A stretch of DNA of 64,000 nt from Isoetes taiwanensis (lineage: Eukaryota > Streptophyta > Lycopodiopsida > Isoetales > Isoetaceae), in contig JAJEKV010000008.1 of NCBI GenBank assembly GCA_021234155.1, positions 14,321,410 to 14,385,409 on the forward strand, written 5' to 3'. The position numbers were made by a program, and so were the translations under genes. Every line of letters starts with the position of its first letter. Position 1 is the first letter of the stretch. Below, piece by piece: positions 34,471-47,600 of the stretch. The notes under the pieces are model-generated. The model made no database searches. It was not told the origin of the DNA and saw only the letters and a program-made list of their open reading frames with translations.

Positions 34471-37140
34471 CGTAGTTGAGTGCAAGTCTCACCATGCGGT
34501 GTGTGTTCCAAAAAATTGCAAAATTGCCCCTAATTAAGGCCCTCGTTTTGGCATCACCAATTCCTCCGATGCTCATGTCATCTCACTCCACTAAAGACCT
34601 TGAAAAGCCACTTGGTTTAAAGACACTACTTGGTTTAAAGACACTCATCTAATATGACTCCATTTGAAAAGCCCTTGGTTTAAAGACCTTGTTTATGAAG
34701 CCAAGTTGCAATATCCCATCCACATATTTTGCCCTTGTGGGTTCAAAAAAATTTGGGTGCTGAGAACGAAATTGCTCCGATTGCTTGCTCCAAATTTGTG
34801 CTTACAGTTTTGTTTCTAAGGGTTTCAAGAAGATGTTTGAGAGCTTACGTGATGTTGAATAGAGATGAACATTTGTTCGGCACCCAATACTAGTTGTTTG
34901 ATGTGGCAAATATCCCTCCATCTATGATGGCTTGGAAAACGAACTTAGACCCAAATAGAAGCTTGGGCTATCAAAGGAAGGATTGGTGAGGATCAACCTA
35001 AGTTGCCGTCGTCGTTGCCTTTATCAGATAACGAAGCTCGGCTGTATATCACTTTTAAATGTAGCCCGCAATAATAAGGGCAATTTGAAGGCATTCTGAC
35101 AAATAGCCTAAAATATAAGGGCATTTTTTAGATTTGCACTAAGATATTACATTTCTCTTTTCCCTCTGCTCACAAGTACAACCATGGGTGCTGACTTTGC
35201 TATATCATGAATTGCCTTGATCTTCAAGAATCTCGAGAATGCTTCACAATTTGCTTCACAATGTTCCACATGCATTGCATTATCAAACATTAAATGCTAA
35301 TAGTGGATATAACCCCACATGTTTGAAACCAAAAAAAATGTTTATGTGAGGATGCTGCAATGAATTTCTTGAACAACATTGAACTTTTCAAACTTTTCAA
35401 TCATGGTAATAAGCTTAAAAAATGCATATTTGAATGTTAAGAGGATTGTCCAATGCTCTCTTCCTTATCTAAAGTTATCTGAATGCCGGTGAATTCACAA
35501 CTACTTTGGCACTATGATTTCATTGTTAACACAATTTTAACTAGAACAAAATTAACAGTAAACATCAAAGGAAAAAATCAATGAAATTTGGATTACCTTG
35601 TGGACGTTCCTTATAACCTTTCTGTTAAGTTAAATTGTGGAGTTAAAATTTTCTTTGAACTTAACCAGTGGACCGCAGAAGCAAAATGCCAACATTTTCC
35701 CATCCTTTCTCATGCAGACAAATACAGGTGCACATGAGCCCACTTCTTGAAAACCTGGTTTTAAGAACATTTTGCAAAAAATACCCTGGAAAGATGCAAG
35801 AGTGCAATAATAATTACATCATTGTAGAAATCAAATGTTTCGTAAACCTTCCCTTACTTGCAAGTAGTTTCGTAAATGGCTTTGTTGAATCCACCAATGT
35901 CATCTATTTTCTTAAATCCTGCCACTACTTCTGCAACTTGCCTAAGACGTCACAAGGAAATCTCATAGATTGAGCAAATATAATGCAAAAAGAGCATAGC
36001 TGTAGTACCTTATGCAACAAGGCTCATTGCGGTCTTTCACAAGGAACAGCTCATCATGTTTTTTCTTTTTCTTGGAAGGAAAAGCGAGGAGTCAGATCTT
36101 GACCGCATGTGTAGGCTTAATCCCACAATAAGGTGAATCGGTCTCAAGCATCAAACTTTCTACTGGTATGCCACTCATCACCTCAAGGTTTTCTTTTGTT
36201 TTCAAGGAGCAGCCATTTAACCCTGAATTAGCTTAATATGGCAAAGAGGTAGAATTAAAATACCCTTCAAAGCTCATCACTTGGAGAAATTAAAAGGAAT
36301 GTGGCCATCTTAATGATTGGTGAAATTTTTTAATATTCCCTCACTGCGTTGATTCAAAATGAGACATGTGCTAGTCAGGTTGAGAACGTCTATATGCATA
36401 TGTTTTATACAAATTAATATCATGCATTCCCATGTCAAGACCTCATTTTGTTTTTCCTTAACATGTTTAACTTAAGGGAAAAAAAAGGCATACCTATATA
36501 CAGATTTTCAATTTGAAGCGGTTTGTCCCTATCTTCACTGTTTCCTCAGAAGGAATGTGCTATCCCACAAACAAATCTGCCCGAGATAATGACTACAAAA
36601 GTTATGACCATAAGGTATGGTATGAACCGAAAGTCAACATTTGGAAAAACAAACCATGTTATTTTTGTTTTGAAGAAAATAACAAAAAGAGCTGGTTAGG
36701 CGATGTTCATTCCCAAACGTGGAGACCCTTGTAATTAAAGTTAAAGTTAAGCATAGTTTCTGAGGGTCTTTGTGAATTGAAAACGCCATTTCCCATCTTA
36801 TTGGGGTTTGTGTAACCTGGAATAAGTTATGCTTAGAGTAACCTTAACAAATCTTCATCTATAGAGCACAATATCCTTCAAGCTTCAAAATTCACATAAA
36901 AAACGTTACCAACCTTTGTTTATTACGTTGCACAATGTCACAAAAGTCATCACAAGACGCATATGAAGAAACATAGGTAAACTGTCACCTCAGACCAAGT
37001 AAAAGTGTTTCTCGAAGTACATGTACTAGACAATGAAGGATCGGATAAAAGTAATAACATTAGAGTTATACATACAAAACAAGCTTCCAAAGAGCGATAA
37101 GTACTTATTTGACATTTTAAAGATAAGATGGTCTGAGGTC
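34471..37140. other. Non-coding, AT-rich
   Basis: About 2.7 kb without a recognisable gene. Open frames at 35668-35973 and 36513-36734 carry no known domain. Possibly introns or decayed repeats. Confidence 0.4.
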
Positions 37141-37149
37141 TGAAGGCTT

Positions 37150-37712
37150 ACCTTTCAAAGCTGCATTCTTCTTCCTTTAAAATATGCGTATTGTAACGGA
37201 ATACTTCCGTTGAAATAACTTCCTGCAAGATCAAGAACTTCTAAATAGGGCAGTTCACCTAGATCCTCTGGTAGAGGACCAAAGTTATTGTCATATGAGC
37301 TGAAATATTATAGCTCTTAAAGCTTACAAAAACCTGCTGGAAATAAGAACGAAAATAGATTGGCTCCAATATTTAGTACTTGAAGCTTTGTAATATTGAC
37401 TATGGCTGCAAAAAGAGGGCCTGACAGATTGTTGTCACTGAGATTGAGGAACTTGAGAGAAGAAAAAAACTCGAATTCTTGGAATGCAAATAAAGGCTTG
37501 TTACTCCTCCATTGGTGCAGATCACTCCGACCCATTTGCATGGAGAAGGGTCTGAGTTTTTTCATGTTGCAAGATTGCCAACTTTGTCATTTAATCCTCG
37601 CTTTTGAGCCAACAATGCTTCTTTTTTCTTGTGCAAGATCCATAAGACATGAGGACATCAAGAAGCAGAAAAACGGTGGTATTAAGATCATGCTTTTTGT
37701 GGCCATTTCCAT
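37150..37712 (-). pseudogene. LRR receptor-kinase N-terminal remnant (TDR/PXL-like)
   Basis: From an ATG at 37712 a hydrophobic leader is read (MILIPPFFCFLMSSCLMDLA). After a TGA near 37585 come leucine-rich repeats: SSLKFLNLSDNNLSGPLFAA, NITKLQVLNIGANLF, and, in another frame, [20 protein letters not shown] with [14 protein letters not shown]. The last phrase is typical of TDR/PXY-, PXL- and MIK-type kinases. The sequence then stops; the rest of the ectodomain, the membrane span and the kinase are absent. At least one stop and two frame breaks are present. Confidence 0.65.
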
Positions 37713-37859
37713 ATCCCTAGAAAGAAAACAGAGACAAGAATGGGAGAAGAATGAGGAGAAGGGGCAACAAAACAAAGCTGCTTGGTTATGCAATGTGGAA
37801 ATGATTTGTCGAAGAAAATAGCGACGGATGGGTTTTTTGACCGCCAGCATTGTGCATAT

Positions 37860-39560
37860 CTCGCCATAATTAGGAGGGAAGGTCTCTGGGGATAAGATCC
37901 AGGTTGCACATATCGCTTAAAGAGAGATGGGAGAAAGGAACATCCAAAAGCACCAAGTTCGACCTCTGGCGCCTCCAAATCGGCCGTCCAAACAATAAAT
38001 GGAGCTCCAGAACGTGCTAGTGCCATGCCGAATTCCGCGAATCATACCTCAACTTAAGTAGGTCGACATTCTATACCTTCACCACCATTGTCGAAACCTA
38101 CACTTCTAAAGTGATCTCCCTTTCATGAGCTGGGTATTTATAATCCAGTTTTCCACCTTACTATAGTACCTCTTTAACGTGGTCTACAATAGATAATCAT
38201 AAACCACTTCTCCATCAGATATATGGTGCTATATCCAGTCTCCTTCTACGTTGAATGGCAACATATATGCCGCATGGTAAATTCATCCTCGTAATTATTA
38301 GGTCCAGTGTTTCAATCGCATAATAACCATCGTCATATCAATTTTCTCTAGTATCCATCCAAAATAAGGATACCTTACCACTCCTTATTCCCATCATTCA
38401 GCACTTCTACTTCAAGTAAGAGCCCAGGACCTGCTTAACCACCATTATATAATAGCCTCAAGAAGCAACAGGCATGCTTTCTATGCTTCCGTAGTACCTG
38501 TGCCATGTCAATGTACGAATGTCTAGATATCTAATAAACGTATAGATATAACTAAGAAATTAATATGTGTGCTCGATTTTAGATTTAGCGCCACAAAGGT
38601 TTTACCCATGGTTACTTAAAGCCAACAATATAGCAATTAGAGTTTTACACCTTAGAACTTTATTTGAAATTAAACCAACATTTAAATCAACAATGTAGTC
38701 TCACTTTCTAAGGGTCTTTAATCATTGCATATCAGGGTCTGGCTATCAGTTACAGCTAAGTGTAAACTAAGGATCGAGAGTGAGTGTGCAAACATTAAAG
38801 ATACTCAAAAGGGAAAGCTATTTAAACACATAGTCAAATATAATAGAAGGATATAATTATGTATGTCTTACACAAACTCCTAAGGGAATAATGAGACTCA
38901 GATAATGTTATAACAAGGTTATGAATAATAAATGAAGAACGTCTGTCTGTAATTAATATTAAAGTATATAGGTCAAAATGGCAAATGCAGTACAATATAT
39001 AATTCTATAAGGGTAACTATAAATGTCAGGGGCATCTAAACACTCACGATAGCAATATATGAGTTGTTAAAATTGTAACCAAATAGGAAAACAAAATTTA
39101 GATGCAAAATTACATTAAGCCTGGCTCTAATAAAATCACTTGCAAAGTGAAGGGAGAATATAATAGATATATATACAGAAGTTAATATGATTAGAATGAT
39201 TTTCTACTAAACAGTGCGAGGTTAATAACTCTGTATTATAATATAACAACAAATAGAAGTTCTTTATATCTATACCTGTCTTTAATATATAATCAATTAC
39301 CTGTATGTATAGAAAGAATGATTTCTAAAATAGATAGAACGAATGAAACAGTGAGACTTCCACAAACCTTGACTGTTCACTTTTGACAGTCCTAAGCGAT
39401 GATCATGTCTGATCTATACCTCTACCTCTTATATTCCAGAATTATAAATTGCACATTACAAGTCATTTCAAACTTAATCACTTTGAACATGACAACGTCT
39501 GTGTGACGTATAATCTCACGCTATCTCTTTAAGGAGGGGGGGACTATGTATGATGTATTG
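37860..39560. other. Non-coding, AT-rich, perhaps decayed retrotransposon interior
   Basis: No homology is seen. Only the last 60 bases (39560-39618) look like the end of a gypsy polyprotein plus a polypurine tract. Confidence 0.35.
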
Positions 39561-39618
39561 CCCTGCAACAAGAGTAGTCTTGATGCTGAGGACAACATCA
39601 TTTTTAAGGTGGGGAGAA

Positions 39619-41241
39619 TGTGACGTTCCACATATTTATACGCGTATATTTAAGTATAAATACATGACACGTCACTATGAATAATTAATGGCACATTAAT
39701 TATTCATAAGCTAAGGTTAGCTATGTTAATAATTAAATTATAAAGGTGGAAACCTAACCAAAACCCTAATTCGAATTTAGGACTTAACCTAATATTAAAA
39801 TGGGCTAAAATACCAAATTAGCTAATATTAACCAACCTAAAGCCGCCACCTGGCCCAAATCGATTGGGCAAGGTAGAGTTTCCAATTTGGGACACCCAAA
39901 TTGGGGGTTGCACCCCAATTTGCCCCAATTCGATTTGGGGCAATTGGAGATGGAGGAGGAGATGCTGCCCAACCCGTAGATGCTGTTCCACCCTGTTCTA
40001 GGCAGAAGGATGGCGACCCAGAGGGATAGTGGAGCTAGCTATGGTTCCGGTTAGTACATAGTTAGCTTAGTTGTGATTCTAGTAGGTTAGCCTCTGTTAG
40101 GCTTCTTTGTTGATCTATAGCGTGGCGCCCTGTGGGTGTGTTCTCTCTGTTTTTCTCGTGGTTTATCTGTTAGGCTAACCCTTGATTGATATGGTGAGTA
40201 TTCTTATCTCTAGTTTCGTATGTGCTTTGGTTGATGGTTTAGTAGTTCTTTGCCTAGTTACCACTCGAGAGATAGGGGGATTACGGGGTAGAGACCCTCG
40301 AGCCCATGTATTGTAGTATGCTCCTAGATAAAGCCCACGTATTATTCCCATTAGATAGGCACTTGTGTACAAGAGACCATAGAGTAAGTAGATGCTATGG
40401 AATGACTTAGCACCGAGAGAAGGGACACAAGTGGTGAAGTGGGGGTGGGGTCTTGCCACGAACATAAAGGCTCCGGGACTCCTACAAGTGGGCTAGGCGA
40501 TAGTCGGTCCACGTAGGGGGCCGGATATGGGTCTGACACTCCACGGGTACAGAGGTGTGACCCCGTATGGGGCCGGGCACTCTGTACTTTGAGTAGATTT
40601 AGGGTGAGTAAGTCCCGTATGGATGCGGGGGTCGCTGATGCACGTATTCTCTAGCTCACCCATGGAACCCTTTGTGATCCTGGAAGGGGACACTTCTGAC
40701 ACGCCTCATCGGACCGAGGCGTCATGAACCGGAGGTAGGCTCGAAGGGTGATACCTTGAGTCTGCGTCTCAGGAAGGCTATAGTGATGCCATAGCATGAT
40801 TGACTCATCGCAAAGTGCAATGTGAGGGGCGGATGGAGTGGACAACCCTAGCCCTTGTTCTATGCCACCAATGCCGTGTTATACCGCCTCGTTGATCTCT
40901 TGAGGCCGGGCAGCCAGTCCATCCTCACAGTGAAGGCAGGGGTGGAACACGGGGTTTGGGGGTGTTTCCCTTAGGATTAGATGCACATTCTTTGCGGGTT
41001 AGTACTTGGATGGATGTGCCACCCTTTCGTGGTGGTTATTTATATATGATTTATCTTTGTGTGCTAACATGTATTCACGCTTCCGCGAACTTAGGAGTCC
41101 CATTGAAGGCGTGGGCGAATGACACCTCCTGTGTCCTTCACTTGGGGCATCATCTCTACGGATGGTCCGAAAGTTAGACGGAGGGCCCTGCTCATGGTGA
41201 GCTGATTGCCATGGGAGGGGAAGTCCCCGTAGGGCGTCACA
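39619..41241 (+). mobile_element. Gypsy-type LTR, 1.62 kb (3' or nearly solo)
   Basis: The left boundary is TGTGACGTTCC at 39619 and the right boundary GGGCGTCACA at 41241; the ends are the 7-bp inverted repeat TGTGACG/CGTCACA. Immediately upstream is a polypurine tract, AAGGTGGGGAGAA, preceded by a C-terminal-like GCTGAGGACAACATC, the usual end of a gypsy polyprotein. So this is a 3' LTR. A matching 5' LTR and the polyprotein are not in the preceding sequence, so the interior is deleted or unrecognisably decayed. Inside the LTR, 39840-39950 has CCAATTTGGG/CCCAAATTGG palindromes. Confidence 0.7.
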
Positions 41242-41248
41242 CATTAAT

Positions 41249-41620
41249 GTGGTTGCAACGAATGTGCAAACATCTACTCTAAAAATTTGCCATGTGGATG
41301 CCAAGAAAGCCTGTTCCTTCTTCTACTTGCCAATTAATACTGACTCTCGTAAAAAATGCGCAAACTTGATTGGTCGTGACAAATATGACGTGGAATTCTT
41401 TAATCCAAGTTATGAGCCATTTTGGGATCCCAAATCTGCCCTAATGCATGCGATGTTGGACACGACTTCAATGAATTTACTAGGGAATTTTCTCCAAGAT
41501 ATCACGAATGCATGCACTCAGTTATGTCACGACACTGAGTTTAAAATGTCGTACAGTCTCTCAGTATACCTGTTATTGCCAGTCTTTCCCTTGAAAACCC
41601 TTCGGGGCGGGGTTTCTTAA
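41249..41620 (+). CDS. Open frame of unknown origin, 123 codons
   Basis: The reading frame MVATNVQTSTLKICHVDAKK with downstream RDKYDVEFFNPSYEPFWDPK looks protein-like but matches nothing I know. Its last codons run into the LINE 3' terminal block, so the stop is not original. Probably a fragment. Confidence 0.25.
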   Translation: MVATNVQTSTLKICHVDAKKACSFFYLPINTDSRKKCANLIGRDKYDVEFFNPSYEPFWDPKSALMHAMLDTTSMNLLGNFLQDITNACTQLCHDTEFKMSYSLSVYLLLPVFPLKTLRGGVS

Positions 41621-41705
41621 TCCTAGCAGTAATTCCTTGTTTGAGACCCATAAGCCAATTGGTCTCCGCAGACGATAAAAATTCAATTCAATTATATTAT
41701 TGGCC
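41575..41705 (+). mobile_element. 3' terminal fragment of the GC-rich LINE family
   Basis: The sequence TTGAAAACCCTTCGGGG, then GGTTTCTTAATCC, GAGACCCATAAGCCAATT and GGTCTCCGCAGACGATAAAAA is the plus-strand form of the terminal block found (inverted) at 4950-5065 and 20610-20720. It ends in an (ATTCA)-like tail. The body of the element is missing upstream. Confidence 0.75.
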
Positions 41706-42328
41706 CTTTAAGCCAAGAATAGAGCAATCGAGGCACAAACACAGTTTCAACCTAATAGAGTAAGCATATGTTTGTCGACATAATATCAAATGCTTTTTAT
41801 AGATATAGCAGGATTTATGGTTCTTGCCAATTTCATATTTTTTATGCAGCATTCCTATGCTAATTCAAATGTGATTGAGGCTAACTCTTACATGACTTTC
41901 GGAGGAGGGAGATGCCAATTTCAAGTCCGAATGGATTGTTTAACTCAGAATCAATTCACTAGATTTATATACTTATTATATAATGAGTGATTTTTAATAT
42001 TTACAAAAAGAGGTGGACTATGAGAAGAAGGGGGGACGAGTACTCAACAATTGTTTGCCATAATGTTTGCGCATTATTATTTATATAATCGAACTCCGAC
42101 TACAACCTTCTAGCAAACTACTACACAACCACTGAAAAAATATACTAAAACCTAAAATTCCCTTCCCATAGAGAAATAAAAAAGAATCTGTATTTAAGAT
42201 CCTAGATCCTTTAACAACAAAGGAATCTTCATTTTTATGTTCCAAACTAACATTGAACTTTGCATTTCTAGAAGAGGAAAGGACATTATCTAGCGAATGA
42301 CATATATGGGACATTACCTCAAATATCC
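41706..42328. other. Non-coding; includes the 3' UTR of the DUF1218 gene
   Basis: AT-rich. The minus-strand stop codon of the DUF1218 gene is at 42329-42331, so sequence left of it would be its 3' UTR. Confidence 0.45.
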
Positions 42329-43394
42329 TCACAAACTATATGGGCTTTGATGTGGGTAACTTGTCATCCCTACAGTGGGTGGATTGGAGGGTGGCCATCT
42401 ATCATCTTTGCATTTAATTGTTGCCACATAGTACACCAAATTCAAGATCCAACAGAAGAATGTGAAAGCTGCTGCTGCTGCAAAAATACCTTTGCTTATG
42501 GTTTCACATTCTGGAACTTGCTGGCCTTTGTAAAATTTAGTAGTTGTTCTCAGCTGGTTTCTATTTGCCCCAGCTAGGAAACATGCCTGTGAAATGATGA
42601 AACATACTCTGCAAAGGAACAGAAAAGCTCTGTAAATTCCATGTATGGTTTTAAATAAGACTGGCACGCTAGCATTCACACATGTTGGATTTGTTTTAGC
42701 CAATCGATTAGAAAACTCCACAAGCATGCATAGTCATTTTTTGCTACTTCTACATTTTTGCTAAGCACTCAAAATTCTTATGGATCCAACCAGCAATATA
42801 ATATATGAAGGCTATGATGAAATTTTAAGATCTTATAGCTTCTAGATTCTGTCAAAAAATTGGTTTTTTACCCCGCCAAATACTCATAATATGATCTGAA
42901 ACAGGGGAGTATTTCTATGTAAGATTTTTTTCCAAACAAGCAATCTAAATTTCAATCAGCTTTCATGATGTATTTCTAATTGCAAGAATTAAAGTCCGAT
43001 TTAGCCCTAGCCCTATACTTACATGAGAAGCACCAAAGAAAGAATTGCACAAAACCGAGTTCCAGTAGGCTGATAAGGTCCGCCACAACAGAAACATCTT
43101 GTTACTCCCATAACAATGAGAAATGCCACCAGATTGAAGAAAAATCCGGCAGCCGCAAGACCGCTGGCAATATCAAGTTTGTACTCACAGTAATAGTACT
43201 GATTTACGGCATCAAATTGCCATGTAACCTAAAAGAAACAGAAATAAGACAATATGTTCATAAAAAGACGAGATTTAAGGCGACATTTGACGCAATACCG
43301 TTGTTCTGCGAGTCTCGGAGCCTAAAGCAAGGCCAAATGCGATCAATTCAAAAACAAAAACTATTCCGATGATGATATAAGAGGCCCTGGCCAT
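42329..43394 (-). CDS. DUF1218 membrane protein, three exons, apparently intact (193 aa)
   Basis: Exons on the minus strand are 43299-43394 (32 codons), 43023-43228 and 42329-42608, total 582 bases with stop. Introns have GTATTG...TTTTAG and GTAAGT...TTGCAG borders and join in frame. The protein starts MARASYIIIGIVFVFELIAF, has four hydrophobic helices (about residues 6-26, 52-74, 90-113, 140-163), a CFCCGG cluster after helix 2, CEY before helix 2, and ends hydrophilic after helix 4. Length, helix number and motifs fit the plant DUF1218 family, whose Arabidopsis members (MWL1/2, and the DEAL/VCC group) act in secondary-wall lignin and in vein patterning. Location is expected in the endomembrane system or plasma membrane. 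No stops or frame breaks. The exact subgroup is undetermined. Confidence 0.9.
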
Positions 43395-44650
43395 TGCGGA
43401 CAATTAAGAAGTAATTAGGAAGGAGTGGTTGCTTCCGGCGCCATAATCTTGTGCCATACTCGGATCCGAAACGAACGAGAAAACGGCCACAGTGGTAAGA
43501 AAATGACAACGCATCTGCGGCGTTGGATTTAGTAGGCAGTTCTGAACCGTTAAATTTGAGGGCCTCGCGTAGCATGGCCATCTTTATGGGCAACCATAGG
43601 GGTAGAATTAGCCTATTCCATAAGATATGTGCTAGGGAACCGCCTGGTTGGAGGGGTTTCCGGCGGGAAACAGGCAGCGGCGCCGTCGCGAGTGTCGTTA
43701 ACCGCCCTGCGTCCCATTTCTTTCTTTCTTTTTTTTTTCTGGCTATGGAGGAGCTTCGGAGGTTTGGCGATGGCGATCTCTCAGATCGTCGAGGCGCTTG
43801 AGCAGATTTTAAGGTTTCTAAGCTTCTTTTAATTTGCATGAACTTTTTTCCATCATATGCATTACCGGACCCTGTTGTGCTACAGATATGGCGGAAATGG
43901 AATATGACGCCCGATATGGCGAAAATAGATGACGGCTTACACATGCATCAGAGTTTCATGTTCTTAGAAAAAAAAGAAGCGTGTATGTCCCTTCTGGGTC
44001 CTCATTATGGCTTGGAAGTATTTCGTTTCTTCCGGAATGCGATGTTCTTGACAAAACAGGGAATCTTTTGTTTGTTCTGGAATGCTTTGTTCTTTTTTGC
44101 TACCAAGAATCTGTTGCTTTCAGCTGTGAGGAGCGGAGCTTGCAGGCATTTCAAGCTCGCTGCATTTATCCGGACTATATTTCTTCACCGCCATCGTCTT
44201 CAGGTTATGGCTAAAAGAGGAGTTGTTGCTGGAGTCCGGATCTGAACTGCCACAAGTTTCTTTTGGTTATTTTGCCTTGCCTTGTCTTCGGTTATTCCAT
44301 AGCCTCACCCTGTCTTCGGTTATTTTGCCTTCTGATCAGAAGACTCTGATCCTTCAGTGACAGATTTATGATCCTATTTTGCCTTCGGATCAACCCTTAT
44401 GTAATAGTTTGATAAGAATATGACATGCACTGAGTTTCGAGTCTTGAAATTGTCTTAAAATGTTGACTTTGCAAAATTTTTAGTAGAAGCTGTGGCGGCG
44501 CTATAAGCGGCGCCGCTAGAAACTTCGTGTCCCAAAAATACCTAAAATAAATAAATAGTGGAAACTCCAGGAATTTCCACCTACTGGTGGTTTACGTCGT
44601 CTGGGCGTCCCAGATCTTCCTTGGATGCAACTTGGTCGAGTGAGATTGGT
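43395..44650. other. Upstream region of the DUF1218 gene; unassigned open frames
   Basis: The promoter and 5' UTR of the minus-strand gene must lie here. A C/T-rich stretch (43715-43739, plus strand) is followed by ATGGAGGAGC and an overlapping GCGATGGCGATCTC, which could be a divergent first exon, but no donor or homology supports it. 43838-44245 is open on the plus strand without a known domain. 44270-44400 has recurrent CTTCGGTTATT words. A GC-palindrome GGCGGCGC...GCGGCGCCGC lies near 44494-44516. Confidence 0.4.
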
Positions 44651-44659
44651 CTTACACCT

Positions 44660-47600
44660 ATGCAACCTGAAAAACCATCATGATTGAGATTTTACTTGTC
44701 TCTCCCCATGCCGGTAAACATTATTAGGGCGAGACGCCATGGCGTCCAGCACCCAGACTGCCCACGGGTGGTCATGTTCCGCGACGAGATGCGCAAGTGC
44801 GAAAGCGGTAAAAGGAAGCGCCTCGTATGTTGACCGAGACCTGACCCGGCCCAACAAGAAGACCGCGGCACGAAGTTGGCCAAAGTTAAAGCATTCGCAG
44901 ACAAGGAGGAGCTGCAAATCATTCGGCAAGATGCAAATTTTCGGTCGAATCTCGCCGCTACGAATCTTGCTAACCCTCCGGTAGGCCTCCGGCCAAGCCT
45001 GCCGCTTTCTGGCCGCATGCCACTGCTCAAGTTGCCTCACCTTCATTTGCTCGCACATCTCGGTACTTCCACCACGCCACCCCCTTCCTGTCGTCAAGCT
45101 TTGAATCCCCACTGGCCACTGCCAACAAATAGGAATTGTGCCTCGCCTCGCGATGGTCTCCACGGAATTGTCGGGGCTTCCCATGGCGAGAAGGAGATAG
45201 TCCCAACTTCGGTTACGTGAGACATGGATCTCATCTTCCTCATGGAAACATGGGAGCATGCAAGACCACGGGATACGGAGCTTGCGAGGATACCAAGACT
45301 ACTCAATCTTCAATGATTGCACAGAAAGCGGGGGCATGGGGGGTTTCCTACTATCTGGGAACAACCTTGGTACGGTCAATCTCCTTGTTCAAGACGGACA
45401 AAGCACAACCGTACCTATGGGTGCGTGTAAAACCTGCGATGAGTAGACCCCTCTTTGTGGCAGACACGCTACTTTCCACATGCGAGAGAAAGCAACTTCT
45501 ATCACACCCACGGGATGTGGATGTGGACCTCCCTATGTCGATCTATATGATGACATGGCCAAAGATTAAGCGATGTCATACTCTTTGGAGACTTCAATGC
45601 CGCGAGGGGTAGAACAACCCATGAGATTTGATCCCTTGATCGATGATATATTGCAATTGCGTCCTGCAGAAGGAGCTTGGCCCACGGACATCGATGACAA
45701 TCGTCCCGCCGCTATGGTCGGCGGTTGCTTTTGCTGCAAGTATCTTTACCCTGTAATCGCAATGGATCGGCACAGTGGCCTTCCACCGCAAGAGCACTTT
45801 GTAGGCAGGAAAAGGGGGCGGATCTAGTGTGGTGGACTATGTGCCGGGTGTCCGGTGCGAGGATAATATGCATGTCATCAAGCACTTTCTCAAAGCCAGC
45901 GAACCCCGTGCAACAACTCCTCGATGCCTCAAATGCAATTGGATTATGAACATACGCAGGGCTTATGCCCGTGATGCTTATAGATGACCCCGCGTAGAAT
46001 TTTGCAATATCCTACACTAGAGCAAATGATGTGCCGGCCGGGACCGATGCTTAGGGATCACAAGCAGAGGTGCTTTTGGGAGAAGACGCTCACGACGGAC
46101 CTCCGTGAACACAACCTTCCCACGTAATCAATGGTTTGACGCAGAGTGCAAGGAACACAAACGCCAGCCCGCCAAGTCACGACCCTACTTTACGCCCACA
46201 TGCGCCGTAGACAAGACCGCGATCTTCCTAAAGCTAAGAAAGCCGTGTACATTGCTGGCGCATCAAAGGAAATGTTTTACCTCCCCGAACGTCGCCTGCA
46301 GACCTTCTCCGCTAAGGGTTCTTAGAAAGCCGATACAGCCCCGTGGAATATCACTTCCGAAAGCAAAGGAGGCAATACTTGCAACAACCATAATAACCCG
46401 TGGTGCACACCCTTGCAAGAAGGCCCAAATCTTTGGAAATCCTGCATTCGACGTGGAACAAGGCTTACAACGCCTTGCCAATTGGAAAGCCCTAGACTTG
46501 GATGGTATGCGGCGAATTGCTTGAGTGGGATTGGGCCGCCCCTAATACCGTTGACCGCCTTGTTCAACAAGGCATTACAGAAGGCTTCCCCGCCGCAGCG
46601 GGACCAATAGCGAGTTGTTCCCATCTATAAGGCGGGTGACCCACACCGCCGGAGCCACCACGAACAATCATGGTCGATTCGGTGTTTGCAAAACCGCTTG
46701 GCCGGGATTCTCGAAAGCAATTGACAGTCAAGCCGGGCGAGGCAAAGAGAGGTGCGGGCCCTCACCCAAGGCGAGGATTGATTCAGACCCCAAAGACTCA
46801 ACCATTGATCACATCTTCACCGTTAAACTCGATTGAAGACAGCCAGAACCGCCGGGATCTATATTGTTGCTTTGTGGATTTTGCGAAGGGCGTTTGACCC
46901 ATGCCTGGGGAAAAACTATGGGCAAGACCTTGTTAGGTGGGGTTCCGTGGAGATTTGCGAGAATGTAGTACAGGCCATATGAAAGATGCTCGTCGGTTGC
47001 GATGAGACAAGCCAACCATTTGATAGTAGTATCGGGGTTCATCGGGGATGCCCTCTCTCCCCAACATTGTTTGGGCTTTACATTGATCAATTGGAGAGCT
47101 GGCTTGTCGATAATGGGGCGATGGAGCTCACCTTCTCTATCGGATCATCGCCGGTTAATATATGTTGATGATGTGGACCTCTAGCTTACACACCAGCGGA
47201 CATGCAACGATATCTCGATGCCCTCGGACACGATACATAAGCGGCCCGATATGCGCGTCAACTTGGCCAAGACTAAGGTGGTTTTTCATATCATCTTCCG
47301 TCGGTAGAGGGTCCCCTCCTTCCGCCATCGAGGCGGAATGTGGAAGTTGCATCCACATACAAATATTTGGGAGTGGAGTTTCCTTACTATGCTTTGGGAC
47401 ACATCCATACGGCCACGAAGTGATGCCGATAGGCTGGAAGGCACTATATGCAATGCAAAACAATAGTCATAGAGCGAGTTGTATGATTGGGCCATCAGGG
47501 CCACACTGCTCAAGGTCTTAGTGGAGCCTGTCCTTTTATACTCTGGGGTGGAAGTATGGGGCCCAATAGTATCACTTGCTACTTGGAATGACTTGGAGCA

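Noticed and set aside
34471-37140. Exons of the LRR kinase or another gene upstream
   Set aside because: No LRR or kinase motif (no GxGxxG, HRD or DFG) was seen on either strand.
43348-43944. 198-codon minus-strand open frame overlapping DUF1218 exon 1
   Set aside because: It is in a different frame from the exon and runs through the probable 5' UTR; no homology.
44678-45259. 193-codon minus-strand open frame
   Set aside because: It is antisense to the endonuclease and 5' part of LINE copy 3; the matching antisense frame occurs at 8239-8478 in copy 1.
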